Source: Nitratireductor indicus C115
Lineage (GTDB): Bacteria > Pseudomonadota > Alphaproteobacteria > Rhizobiales > Rhizobiaceae
Direction: 5' to 3'
Assembly (NCBI RefSeq): GCF_000300515.1
Contig: NZ_AMSI01000011.1
Coordinates: 124,001-188,000, forward strand
Length of the DNA: 64,000 bases
In this document: one piece after another, positions 52,499 to 60,372 of the stretch
Position numbering within the stretch: the stretch's first letter is position 1
Layout: each line of letters opens with the position of its first letter
Notes under the pieces: generated by a model
What the model was told of the DNA's origin: nothing
Database searches by the model: none
What the model saw: only the letters and a program-made list of their open reading frames with translations
Program-made: the position numbers and the translations under genes

Positions 52499-53788
52499 AT
52501 GCCAATTCTCACGACGATTCTCCTCTTCCTCCTGCTCCTGACCAGCGGCGCCTGGGTCGGCCTTGCCCTGATGGGCGTGGGCATCGGCGGGCTCAGCCTG
52601 TTCCGCTCCCTGCCGGTGGACAAGGTCCTCGCGCAGACCGTCTGGAACGGGCTCACCTCGCCGGAACTGGTGGCCCTTCCGCTGTTCATCCTCATGGCGG
52701 AACTCCTGTTCCGCTCGCGCTTCATCGACGGGCTTTTCAGCGCGCTCGAACCGTGGGTGCGCCGCCTGCCCGGCGGGCTCCTGCATACGAACGTGCTCGG
52801 CTGCACCTTCTTCGCCCTTATCTCGGGCTCTTCGGCGGCCACGACCAGCGCCGTCGGCCGCATCACGGTGCGCGAACTGGAAAAGCGAGGCTATGAACGC
52901 TCGGTCGTCATGGGCTCGCTGGCCGGAGCCGGCACGCTGGGTTTCCTCATCCCGCCAAGCGTGATCCTGATCATCTACGGCGTTCTCGCGCAGACCTCGG
53001 TTCTCAAGCTCTTTGCCGCGGGCATTCTGCCAGGCCTCTTGCTGGCGGGCATGTTCGTGCTCTATCTCGGCATCCGCGCTATCGTCCTGAAGCGGCAATA
53101 TGAACCCGAGCAGAGTTCTTCCGAAAACATCTGGAAGGAACGCCTGCGCGCCTTTCCCACGCTCCTGCCCTTCTTCATCCTGATGGGCGTACTGCTCGGC
53201 TCCATGTATGGCGGCTTCGCAAGCCCGTCGGAAGCCGCCTCCGTCGCCGTTTTCACGACACTCGTCATCATGGCGGTGGAAGGCACGCTCAGCGTCAAGG
53301 CCGTGACGGACGCCTGCATCGGCACGGCGCGCACGGCGAGCATGCTCGGGCTCATCATTGCGGCGGCCTCGTTCCTCTCGACCGCGGCGGTCTATCTCGG
53401 CCTGCCGCAGGCGATTTCCGCACAAATCAATGCACTCGATCTCAGCCCCATGATGCTCATCGCGCTTCTGGTCATGATCTACATCGTGCTCGGTTGTTTC
53501 CTCGAAGGCATGTCGCTCATCGTCATGACGCTGCCCATTGTGCTGCCGCTGGTCACCAATGTGGGATACGACAAGATTTGGTTCGGCGTCTTCCTCGTAA
53601 TCGTTGTGGAAATGGCGCAGATCACACCGCCGGTCGGTCTCAATCTCTTCGTCATCCAGGGTCTTACGGGCGAGAAGCTCGGACAGATCGCCAAGGCGGT
53701 CTTTCCCTTCTTTCTCATCATGATCGCCTTTGTGTTCCTGCTGGCCGCATTTCCGGAGATCGCGACCTTCCTGCCCGGCAAGCTCTGA
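52499..53788 (+). CDS. TRAP transporter large permease, DctM family
   Basis: 429 residues with repeated hydrophobic helices; SPELVALPLFILMAELLFRS near 54, SGSSAATTSAVGRITV near 109 and GFLIPPSVILIIYGVLAQTS near 143 are DctM signatures. It transports the DctP-bound substrate with Na+ or H+. The start follows GGAAGGAAACCGAG. Confidence 0.93.
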   Translation: MPILTTILLFLLLLTSGAWVGLALMGVGIGGLSLFRSLPVDKVLAQTVWNGLTSPELVALPLFILMAELLFRSRFIDGLFSALEPWVRRLPGGLLHTNVLGCTFFALISGSSAATTSAVGRITVRELEKRGYERSVVMGSLAGAGTLGFLIPPSVILIIYGVLAQTSVLKLFAAGILPGLLLAGMFVLYLGIRAIVLKRQYEPEQSSSENIWKERLRAFPTLLPFFILMGVLLGSMYGGFASPSEAASVAVFTTLVIMAVEGTLSVKAVTDACIGTARTASMLGLIIAAASFLSTAAVYLGLPQAISAQINALDLSPMMLIALLVMIYIVLGCFLEGMSLIVMTLPIVLPLVTNVGYDKIWFGVFLVIVVEMAQITPPVGLNLFVIQGLTGEKLGQIAKAVFPFFLIMIAFVFLLAAFPEIATFLPGKL

Positions 53789-53910
53789 TCGTTCACGGAG
53801 CGCACGCGTGACAAGGCCCCGCGAGCTCAGGAAACCCGGTTTCCCAATGCCGGAAGATGGTGGAAGCACACCCCCCCCAATAAAGTCTCAATTTTCATGA
53901 TAAACCATCA

Positions 53911-53925
53911 ATAATTATCGCTATT
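53911..53925. promoter_or_regulatory. Shared 15-bp motif, copy B (upstream of the aminotransferase)
   Basis: ATAATTATCGCTATT, 14 of 15 bases equal to copy A at 50757. It is 65 bp before the aminotransferase start in the 201-bp space after dctM, so the aminotransferase-rraA pair likely has its own promoter. Confidence 0.5.
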
Positions 53926-53989
53926 GCTCATGCTTTAGCTTGATTATGGTCCTTAAAGGCCGCATGGCGCGTACGATGAGGTGTGGAAA

Positions 53990-55225
53990 ATGATGCTGAA
54001 ACTGGCTGAGAGAGTCATCATGCTGAAGCCGTCGGCGAGTATCGCCGCAAAGAAGATGGTGACGGAGCTGGAGGCGGCGGGCCGCACTATCCTGGATTTC
54101 ACCATCGGCGAGCCGGACCTTCCAACGCCACCGCATATCGTCGAAGCGGCAATTTCGGCCATGAGGAACGGCGACACGCACTACACCGCATCCGCCGGCA
54201 CGCCGGCCCTGCGCGAAGCCGTAGCCCGCAAGGTCGCCCGCGAGAAGGGCCTTGCCTGCAAGGCAGAGAATGTGGTCATCGGCTGCGGCGCCAAACAGCT
54301 CATCTACGAGGCGTTCGCCACCACTGTCGAGGCCAGCGTCGAGGTCATCGTTCCGGCTCCCTACTGGGTTTCCTATCCCGATATCGTCGGGTTGCAGGGC
54401 GGACGCCCGGTGATCGTCACGGCGGACGCCGAAGATGACTTCAAGCTCACTCCGGCAGCGCTCGAAGCGGCCATCACACCGGCCACGCGGTGGCTGGTGC
54501 TCAATGCCCCCAACAACCCCACAGGGGTTTTCTATTCCCGCGAGGAACTCACCGCGTTGGCCGGCGTCTTGCGCCGCTATCCGCATGTGTGGATCATGAC
54601 CGACGAGATTTACGAAAATCTCTTCTATGAAGGCGAACGCTCACCGAGCATTGTCGAGGTAGCGCCCGATCTCGCCGAGCGCTCGCTTCTTATCAGTGGA
54701 GTTTCCAAAGCCTATGCAATGACAGGCTGGCGCGTCGGCTATGCGGTCGGCCCCAAGCCGCTGATCGATGCCATGACCAAGCTGCTCAGCCAAAGCACCA
54801 CCTGTCCCAGTTCCATCAGCCAGGCGGCAGCCGTCGCTGCACTCGACGGTGATCAAAGCTGCATCGATGAGGCGACCGCGCTTTATCGCAAGCGGCGCGA
54901 CAGGATGGTCGAACTTCTCAAGCAGGCGCCTGGTCTCGAGGTACGTGCACCCTCCGGCGCGTTTTATCTCTACCCTTGCGTGGCCGGCCTCATCGGCAAG
55001 ACGACACCTGCCGGCAAGGTTCTCAAGTCAGATACGGACGTGGCTCTCTATCTGCTGGAAGCCGCCAATGTCGCGGTGGTGGATGGCAGCGCCTACGGGC
55101 TCTCGCCCTATATCCGCTTTTCCTTCGCTACCGGCATGGAAACCATTGAGCAGGGATGCGTCAATGTCGTCACCGCCTGCGGAGCGCTTTTTGCCAACGA
55201 AACCCGCCAGTCGGCCACCGCGTGA
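53990..55225 (+). CDS. Class I/II pyridoxal-phosphate aminotransferase (aspartate aminotransferase-like)
   Basis: 411 residues. Class I features: TIGEPDLPTPPHIVEAA near 40, NAPNNPTGVFYSREEL near 178 and PLP Lys in ISGVSKAYAMTGWRVGYAVG near 242, with the terminal Arg in YIRFSFA. It swaps an amino group between an acidic/neutral amino acid and a 2-oxo acid. I use ATG 53990 after GAGG; GTG 53981 and ATG 53993 are alternatives. It is 12 bp before the RraA-family aldolase, so its 2-oxo acid product is the likely aldolase substrate. Confidence 0.92.
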   Translation: MMLKLAERVIMLKPSASIAAKKMVTELEAAGRTILDFTIGEPDLPTPPHIVEAAISAMRNGDTHYTASAGTPALREAVARKVAREKGLACKAENVVIGCGAKQLIYEAFATTVEASVEVIVPAPYWVSYPDIVGLQGGRPVIVTADAEDDFKLTPAALEAAITPATRWLVLNAPNNPTGVFYSREELTALAGVLRRYPHVWIMTDEIYENLFYEGERSPSIVEVAPDLAERSLLISGVSKAYAMTGWRVGYAVGPKPLIDAMTKLLSQSTTCPSSISQAAAVAALDGDQSCIDEATALYRKRRDRMVELLKQAPGLEVRAPSGAFYLYPCVAGLIGKTTPAGKVLKSDTDVALYLLEAANVAVVDGSAYGLSPYIRFSFATGMETIEQGCVNVVTACGALFANETRQSATA

Positions 55226-55237
55226 AAGGCCCGGATC

Positions 55238-55894
55238 ATGATCGGAAACCGTATTTTCCCGAATGCCGCTCAGGCGGACCCCGCCACCATCGAAGCCTTT
55301 CGCTCCAGCGCTACGGCGATCATCAGCGACAATCTTGAGCGTGTGCCGGGGGCCATCGGGCTGCGCCCCTTCCACAAGACGGGCGAAGTGATGATAGGCA
55401 CGGCCCTGACCGTGCGCGTGCCAGCAGGCGACAACCTTTTCATTCACAAGGCGCTGGACCAGATACGTCCGGGAGACGTCCTCGTGGTCGATGGTGAAGG
55501 GCATGAAAACCGTGCACTGGTCGGCGAGATCATGACCTCCATCGGTGCGTCGCGCGGAGCCGTGGGCTTCGTCATCAATGGATCGATCCGCGACGCTGGC
55601 GCACTCGCACAAAGCTCCTTTCCCTGCTTCGCCCGCTCGGCCATCCACCGCGGCCCCTACAAGAATGGTCCAGGTGAGATCAATGTTCCCGTTTCCATCG
55701 GAGGCTTCGTGATCGAACCGGGAGACATCGTGGTCGGCGATGAGGACGGGATCGTAGCCTTTCCGCAATCGATTGCCGGAGAACTGCTGAACCGTGTGCG
55801 CACGCAGGAAGCAAAGGAAGCCGAGATCATGAAGAGCATTGCCGAAGGTACCTACAAGGGTGCCTATGGCAAGCCCTCCGGTCCTGCTGCCTGA
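55238..55894 (+). CDS. RraA-family aldolase/decarboxylase (4-hydroxy-4-methyl-2-oxoglutarate aldolase-like)
   Basis: 218 residues of the RraA/DlpA fold: SDNLERVPGAIGLRPF near 32, VDGEGHENRALVGEIM near 85 and the aldolase stretch GFVINGSIRDAG near 110 with the Arg-Asp pair used for substrate and metal binding. Such enzymes cleave 4-hydroxy-2-oxo-dicarboxylates to pyruvate and a second oxo acid, or decarboxylate oxaloacetate. Neighbouring aminotransferase and transporter fit breakdown of a 4-substituted glutamate. Confidence 0.88.
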   Translation: MIGNRIFPNAAQADPATIEAFRSSATAIISDNLERVPGAIGLRPFHKTGEVMIGTALTVRVPAGDNLFIHKALDQIRPGDVLVVDGEGHENRALVGEIMTSIGASRGAVGFVINGSIRDAGALAQSSFPCFARSAIHRGPYKNGPGEINVPVSIGGFVIEPGDIVVGDEDGIVAFPQSIAGELLNRVRTQEAKEAEIMKSIAEGTYKGAYGKPSGPAA

Positions 55895-56013
55895 TCGAAC
55901 CATGTCAAGGCTCGCCCTTCTGCGAGCATATCCTTGGCGGGCTCTTGCCCGTGACGGGATAATTCGCAGAGTGTATGCCGGACCTGTAAGGCCGGCAGAG
56001 GGAGTGCGACCGC

Positions 56014-56919
56014 TTGATTACCTTCAAACAGCTTGAAGCGATCTACTGGATCACCGAGCTCGGGAGCTTTGCAGCCGCTGCCGACCGCCTCAATACGACG
56101 CAGTCGGCGATCTCGAAGCGGGTGCAGGAGCTGGAGCAGCAGTTCAGCGTCGAGATTTTCGACCGCTCCAAGCGCACGGCGCGGCTGACTGAGAAGGGGC
56201 AGGAAATCCTGCATTACGCCAAGTCCCTTCTTGAAGAGCGCGATAATTTCATCGAGCGCATCAGCTCAAGCCAAGTCCTGATCCGGCATTTCCGACTTGG
56301 GGTCACGGAGCTGACCGCCATGACCTGGCTTCCCCAGCTCGTTAAGGAGATCAAGACAGAGTATCCCCGCGTCAGCATCGAGCCGGAAGTCGAGCTCAGC
56401 GCAACGCTCTTTGATCGTCTTATGGACGACACGATCGACCTGATCGTCATTCCGGACGTATTCAACGATTCGCGTTGCGTATCGGTGCCGCTGAAGGCCG
56501 TGGAAAATGCCTGGATGGGCGTACCGGAATTGCATACGGGTGAAGAACCCCTATCGTTAAAAGAACTTTCGAACTTCACAATGCTGGTTCAAGGCACACG
56601 ATCCGGAACCGGCCTTGTCTATGGCCGCTGGCTCTCCGAGCATAACATCACGCCCTCCAAGACAATCCATTGCGAAAGCATGCTGGCGCAGATCGGCTTC
56701 ACGGTTTCAGGCCTCGGTGTGAGTTACCTGCCGGTGCCGGTAGCCTCGCAACTCGTGCAGGACGGCAGGTTGAAGCACATTCCCACGCAAACCAGACTGC
56801 CGCATGTGCGCTATGCGGTTCTCTATCGCCATGATCGCAGTTCGAATTTCAAGAAGCGCATTGCCGAAATGGCGCAACAATGCTGCGACTTCCGCACCTT
56901 CTTCGCAGAATCCCGGTGA
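56014..56919 (+). CDS. LysR-family transcriptional regulator of the TRAP/aminotransferase cluster
   Basis: 301 residues. HTH in FKQLEAIYWITELGSFAAAA, then DRLNTTQSAISKRVQELEQQF, then the effector domain. It starts with TTG at 56014, which follows AGAGGGAG; no ATG near gives full HTH coverage. Lies 119 bp after rraA in the same direction. The 15-bp motif at 50757 and 53911 and the dyad at 50560 are its candidate sites. Confidence 0.88.
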   Translation: MITFKQLEAIYWITELGSFAAAADRLNTTQSAISKRVQELEQQFSVEIFDRSKRTARLTEKGQEILHYAKSLLEERDNFIERISSSQVLIRHFRLGVTELTAMTWLPQLVKEIKTEYPRVSIEPEVELSATLFDRLMDDTIDLIVIPDVFNDSRCVSVPLKAVENAWMGVPELHTGEEPLSLKELSNFTMLVQGTRSGTGLVYGRWLSEHNITPSKTIHCESMLAQIGFTVSGLGVSYLPVPVASQLVQDGRLKHIPTQTRLPHVRYAVLYRHDRSSNFKKRIAEMAQQCCDFRTFFAESR

Positions 56920-57388
56920 GGTCTGTTTCGTTTCAGAACTCCGTCCGCGATCTGCGGGAGATTCAAGCTTCGGATGGAATAATTGCTGCCGCCCCCCAAT
57001 CGCCTAGATGGCTTCGTGTTGTCTCGGTAAGCTGACGAAGCTGAAACGGGGCGGTTCAGTCTCGACCTGGTACAAGCTCAACGGAAACCGATAAGGTTTG
57101 TAGCAGGCAGAAGCGGCTTCAGTCATGCCGGTAGACTATCGTCCCGGTCTACTCAAGACAGTTAAGGCGACGCTACCATCTGACGGGCTTTCTGGAGGTC
57201 GCCGGTCGGATTGCATCCTTGAAGTGACCCGCCTGGCCACTCGATAAAACTGCATTTTCGTGTTCTCACACGTGCAAATCGAGAACCGAACTGGCCATTT
57301 GTCAGATATGCGGTGCATTGAAGCTGACTTAAGTGCAAACTTGCATAACGAAGAAACCCTCGCACACGACGGACGCGATCGGCAATCT
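56920..57388. other. Long intergenic region before the ECF sigma gene
   Basis: 469 bp with no convincing gene. A 41-codon frame from 57126 has no recognisable feature, and the sigma-factor frame stays open upstream to 57260 without homology. The promoter of the sigma/anti-sigma pair must lie near the end; I could not find a clear GGAAC-type autoregulated -35. Confidence 0.5.
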
Positions 57389-57895
57389 ATGACCCACCTT
57401 TCGCAGATCGAACTCCTCCTTCCCGAACTGCGTGCTTATGCACGCTCGATCTGCGGGTATGCTGAAAGCCCGGAAGATCTGGTGCAGGACGCTGTCGAAC
57501 GGACCCTGCGCCACGAAACTCGCCCCGAGCGCACTGAAGAGCTGCGCCCGTGGTTGTTCCGTGTGATCCGCAACCTGCATTATGATGAACTCAGAAAAAA
57601 ACGAGTGCGCCGTGAATATATCGCAGAGCAAAAACGTCTTATGGATGAAAGCGACGGAACAAGCAGCGAAGGCCGCGACATACTGATCCGCCTCGCCTTC
57701 GAGAGGCTGCCCCCCGAGACGCGGGAAGTGCTGTTTCTCATCGATATCATGGGTTTCAAATATGCCGAGGCGGCGGAGGTCATGAGTGTACCCATCGGCA
57801 CCGTGATGAGTCGTGTCAGCAGAGCCCGGAGAGAGCTTTTGCGCCGCGTCAACGGCAACGATCAAGATGAAGAACAGGCAAAGCAGACCAGATGA
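57389..57895 (+). CDS. ECF-type RNA polymerase sigma factor
   Basis: 168 residues: region 2 (AYARSICGYAESPEDLVQDA and VERTLRHETRPERTEELRPW, then LFRVIRNLHYDEL) and region 4 (RLPPETREVLFLIDIMGF, then AEAAEVMSVPIGTVMSRVSR). I chose ATG 57389 for family length; the Shine-Dalgarno is weak. Its stop overlaps the anti-sigma start (ATGA), a standard sigma/anti-sigma pair. The stress it answers is unknown. Confidence 0.9.
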   Translation: MTHLSQIELLLPELRAYARSICGYAESPEDLVQDAVERTLRHETRPERTEELRPWLFRVIRNLHYDELRKKRVRREYIAEQKRLMDESDGTSSEGRDILIRLAFERLPPETREVLFLIDIMGFKYAEAAEVMSVPIGTVMSRVSRARRELLRRVNGNDQDEEQAKQTR

Positions 57896-58635
57896 GCAAA
57901 CTGACCGACGAAGACTTCATCAGGGTCAATGCATTTCACGACAATGAAATGGCGGAAGATCACAAAGCGTTCTCACGCCGACTCGAGGCAGAGCCGGCAT
58001 TGAAGGCCGCACTTGCCGAAATCCGTGAGGTGTCCACCAGCCTTAAGGCCTTAAAGCCGCAGCCGGCACGGCATCCCTCGCTTAGCAACGACAACCGGCC
58101 TGCCTGGCACGGATGGATCGGTTCGACCCTGGTGGGCTCTCTGGCGGGTGCTGTGGCAATCGCCCTTCTTGTAGGCATTCCTGCGAACCGCCAAAACATA
58201 CTGGCCTCCGAAAGCGCCGTGGCCATTCACGAGAGTTTCTCCTCCCAGACCTTTGTTTCACATGACGAGGTTTTCAACACCGTTGCCTGGGAGCAGATCG
58301 AGCAATTCCCCGACCTTTCCGCCGCCAATTTGACGCTTGTGGCGCTCCGTGAACTGCCGCATGGCGTGGCCGCGCATTTCGCCGGTCGCGAAGGCTGTCG
58401 CCTGACCGTCTTTTCGAGCAAGCGGCGCGTGGCAAACGATTACTTTGCACCTGCTCTACAGAGTGCTGAATGGGAAGTACCCGGTCGTTTCTACCGGACG
58501 TTCGCCACGGACATGGATGAAGGAAAATTTGCGGCGATCACCGCCTATCTGGAGCAGGCAACGCGCAAGACGGCTCAGCCAACCACGGTGATCGCCCTCA
58601 AGAACGCAACCGCGCGGGCCACGTCTTGCGGCTAA
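57892..58635 (+). CDS. Membrane-anchored anti-sigma factor
   Basis: 247 residues. The N-terminal sigma-binding part (FIRVNAFHDNEMAEDHKAFS, then RRLEAEPALKAALAEI) has the anti-sigma domain pattern without the HXXXCXXC zinc motif, one transmembrane helix lies near 75-97 (IGSTLVGSLAGAVAIALLVG), and the rest is periplasmic. It would hold the ECF factor at the membrane until a signal releases it. Overlap with the sigma gene supports this. Confidence 0.85.
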   Translation: MSKLTDEDFIRVNAFHDNEMAEDHKAFSRRLEAEPALKAALAEIREVSTSLKALKPQPARHPSLSNDNRPAWHGWIGSTLVGSLAGAVAIALLVGIPANRQNILASESAVAIHESFSSQTFVSHDEVFNTVAWEQIEQFPDLSAANLTLVALRELPHGVAAHFAGREGCRLTVFSSKRRVANDYFAPALQSAEWEVPGRFYRTFATDMDEGKFAAITAYLEQATRKTAQPTTVIALKNATARATSCG

Positions 58636-58738
58636 GGTCAAATGGCAGCTTGCTTTTTACAAACCGGGAAATGAAGTGTGAACCGCCGGATCGGCTCATA
58701 GAGCGGTTCATCGTTTCACAGAGATATTGTCCTGTCCC

Positions 58739-58801
58739 ATCTCCCTGTTTTCTGCATTTATGCGAACGTCAGATAGTTTCACCTGACTACAAAATGCTCC
58801 A
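58739..58801 (+). repeat. Dispersed palindromic intergenic repeat, copy 4
   Basis: It begins ATCTCCCTGTTTTCTGCATT and ends CAAAATGCTCCA, 63 bp with one deleted base relative to copies 1-3. It has the inner dyad GTCAGATAGTTTCACCTGAC, and its upstream flank matches copy 3. It lies 104 bp after the anti-sigma gene. Confidence 0.75.
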
Positions 58802-58824
58802 GGCTCAGCCTCATTGATCCATAT

Positions 58825-59010
58825 TCAGAAGAAGACAGTAGCGACGATCGCCATAGCTAAGAAGAAGGTGTGAGCGCAGCAATCGTAGCGCGTATGGATG
58901 TGCCACCAGCCCTTTAGCCTTCCGACCATGTTTTCAATCTTGTGTCGACGCTTGTAGAGCCCCTGTCGTAGGGGACCAGGGCCTGTGCGCCCGTCGAGCA
59001 GGCATCGTTC
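58825..59010 (-). pseudogene. IS5-family transposase remnant (C-terminal end, frameshifted)
   Basis: The frame ending at 58825 reads LYKRRHKIENMVGRLKGWWH, then IHTRYDCCAHTFFLA and VATVFF, which is the C-terminal end of IS427-type IS5 transposases (RRHRIENMFGRLKDWRRI). The preceding VPYDR lies in a different frame, so a frameshift occurred near 58965. No complete transposase or terminal repeats can be recognised. This marks an old insertion next to repeat copy 4. Confidence 0.7.
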
Positions 59011-59354
59011 AACACGATGGAGACGTCGATGTTGAATTGCTTCCAATTCGCGCCCGCCGGACTTGGACTGCCATCGTGGACCAGCCCACGATGCATTCGG
59101 CTTGGGCGTATCTGTACACATAGCCTTTTCTTCCCTACATCGACATTTCCTATTTTGTAGCCTGGTCGGCGGGAAGCCGGCAAATTCCGGTGCTCGAACA
59201 GATCGTCGAGCGAATGCCCAAGCTTCTCGAAACCGAAAGCACCTTGAAGGTTGTGCTGTGCTGCGGAAGCGGCGGACTTGCAGAGTTTTTGGAAAAGTCG
59301 GAGGCTTGGCAAGCGGTCGCACAGGGCACCGCACGATGCGGGAGACCGGTCCGC
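59011..59354. other. Region between the IS remnant and the LysR gene
   Basis: Long open frames exist on both strands (the minus frame continuing from the IS piece and the plus frame joined to LysR from 59190), but neither shows a domain I recognise. The plus frame (ILEQIVERMPKLLETEST) looks protein-like and could be debris of another gene. It must hold the LysR promoter. Confidence 0.4.
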
Positions 59355-60269
59355 TTGAAGCATACATTGAACCTTTTGCATTATGCGGCTTTCCGGGCCG
59401 TCATCCTGACAGGGACAGTAAGCGGTGCCGCCGAACTCCTGGGGCGTAGCCAACCGGCGGTGAGCCGGCTTCTCGACAAGCTGGAGTATGAGTTGGGCGT
59501 TTCGCTATTCGACCGGCGCAGGGGGCAGGTCACACCCACACCTGCGGCCAACCTTCTACTCGACGAGATCGAGCGCGCCTATCTTTCCCTCGAGTCCCTC
59601 AGCAATTTTGCCTCCCGCCTGGCAAGCTGGGAAGGAGGCGAGATCAGCATCGCCGTCATGCCTGCGCTGGGCATCAGCTATGTGCCGCAACTTCTGGCCG
59701 AGTTCCGCAAGGACTGGCCGAAAACGAAGGTCACGCTGAACGTTCGCATGTCGATGAAGATCGAGGAATGGGCGGCCGCCCAGGCAATCGATTTCGGCCT
59801 CGCGGAAACGCCTTTCAGGCGCTCGGGCTTTCGCACGGAAGTGTTCAGCAATACGCCTTACATAGCCGCTGTTCCGAAGGATCATCCCCTGGCAGATCGA
59901 ACCCGGCTTGGGCCCGCTGACCTGCGGCAGGGACCGTTCATTTCCTGGACGTCCTTCGTCTCAGCACGGCATCTTCTCGATCAGGCTCTACTGTCGAGCA
60001 GCGTCAAGGTGGACGCGGCCTATGAAACCACATTCTCGATCTCGGCTTATGAGATGGTTCGGCAAGGGATCGGCATCGCGATCATCGATCCTTACACAGC
60101 CGCAGAGCAGCAGGACCCAAGCGTGAAGTTGATCCCATTCGAGCCGAAGATCCCGTTCAACGTCGCCCTGATACGACCGGAGACTAGGATCGCCAATCCC
60201 GCTGCCGACGCTTTGCTGGAATTGATGGCGGCCAAGAGAGACAAGCTTCTCGCGCGTCTACCATTCTGA
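59355..60269 (+). CDS. LysR-family transcriptional regulator upstream of a GlpD-like/ABC cluster
   Basis: 304 residues: HTH in LHYAAFRAVILTGTVSGAAE, then LLGRSQPAVSRLLDKLEYELG, then the LysR substrate domain. I place the start at TTG 59355 (LKHTLNLLHY), just before the HTH, as in relatives; the frame upstream to 59190 lacks homology. Same strand as the downstream flavoprotein, 103 bp away, so it may regulate it. No clear operator was seen. Confidence 0.85.
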   Translation: MKHTLNLLHYAAFRAVILTGTVSGAAELLGRSQPAVSRLLDKLEYELGVSLFDRRRGQVTPTPAANLLLDEIERAYLSLESLSNFASRLASWEGGEISIAVMPALGISYVPQLLAEFRKDWPKTKVTLNVRMSMKIEEWAAAQAIDFGLAETPFRRSGFRTEVFSNTPYIAAVPKDHPLADRTRLGPADLRQGPFISWTSFVSARHLLDQALLSSSVKVDAAYETTFSISAYEMVRQGIGIAIIDPYTAAEQQDPSVKLIPFEPKIPFNVALIRPETRIANPAADALLELMAAKRDKLLARLPF

Positions 60270-60372
60270 TTCAGTATGCAGTTTATGCATATTGATCCTC
60301 GATAATTCTATTTTGAACATTGCCAATTTCCCGCTTTACTGGCGCCGTCACTCCTCCAGGAACGGGTCTCCA

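Noticed and set aside
52427-53869. 480-codon minus-strand frame opposite the TRAP permease
   Set aside because: Highly charged Glu/Arg/His translation is the expected reverse complement of hydrophobic helices, not a protein.
57126-57248. 41-codon open frame before the ECF sigma gene
   Set aside because: No ribosome site, no similarity that I recognise and no coding-style support.
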